Source: Circinella minor
Taxonomy: Eukaryota; Mucoromycota; Mucoromycetes; Mucorales; Lichtheimiaceae
Direction: 5' to 3'
NCBI GenBank assembly: GCA_016758965.1
Contig: JAEPRB010000229.1
Location: 1 to 63,736, forward strand
DNA: 63,736 nucleotides
Shown here piece after piece: positions 63,641 through 63,736 of this stretch. The position numbers and the translations under genes are program-made. The notes under the pieces were generated by a model. It was not told where the DNA came from. It saw nothing but the letters and a program-made list of their open reading frames with translations, and ran no database searches. The first letter of the stretch is position 1. Every line of letters starts with the position of its first letter.

Positions 63641-63736
63641 AGAATTGTTGAGTCTGCAAAGTAGGTTAATGTGGAGGACTGTGAGAACTGGATCAGGCAC
63701 TCTGCTTCATTTTTTGATAGGTGTTTGGCTCTTGAG

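Noticed and set aside
1..63736. tRNA or rRNA genes
   Set aside because: Reading for B-box/T-arm-like sequences and conserved rRNA blocks gave no convincing candidate; a tRNAscan-SE run would settle it.

Overview
This is an AT-rich nuclear segment of a filamentous fungus, most probably an early-diverging mould (Mucoromycota, likely Mucorales). The evidence is intron-dense genes with short (about 45-110 nt) GT-AG introns, fungal versions of VPS11, VPS13, FUN30, SEC9 and PUS1, a carotenoid/prenylation-type GGPP synthase, a choice-of-anchor-A-like secreted protein, and LINE-type retroelements carrying a CCHC ORF1. I assembled gene models by hand from frame continuity, splice sites and recalled family sequence; no alignment or search was run. 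I recognised no tRNA, rRNA or CRISPR array.

Layout. 1-9.6 kb is repeat-rich: a 25-bp minisatellite with inverted copies, a decayed but nearly full-coding non-LTR retrotransposon (minus strand, about 485-4660), relics of spliced coding sequence (4.66-5.95 kb), a 541-bp TA-flanked MITE (7179-7719), a doubtful small membrane ORF and a GC-rich hairpin-containing island near 8.7-8.9 kb. 9.7-21.3 kb holds a siroheme/uroporphyrinogen-III methyltransferase gene (+), VPS11 (-), an ALKBH8-like dioxygenase (+), a coiled-coil protein (+) and a SAL1/SCaMC-type Ca2+-regulated carrier (-). 22.5-24.5 kb is a secreted multicopper oxidase (-). 26.4-42.8 kb holds FUN30/SMARCAD1 (+) converging on a complete 34-exon VPS13 (-). 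44.9-52.1 kb holds a 47-residue zinc-knuckle protein (+), SEC9 (+), PUS1 (+) and an abundant-looking secreted protein (-). 54.7-61.7 kb holds a secreted metallophosphoesterase (-), divergent GGPP synthase (+) and a secreted choice-of-anchor-A-like protein (+). 62.5-63.7 kb is another decayed retroelement ORF1 preceded by phased T-tracts.

How the genes fit together. They are mostly independent housekeeping genes, not a cluster. Membrane traffic and lipid transport is over-represented by chance (VPS11 in HOPS/CORVET, VPS13 lipid-transfer bridge, SEC9 exocytic SNARE). Divergent pairs with short shared promoters are VPS11/AlkB (150 bp) and phosphoesterase/GGPPS (224 bp). The most notable observation is a minor-spliceosome (U12-type) AT-AC intron in VPS11, with canonical 5' splice site, branch site and AC terminus, required to keep the conserved reading frame.
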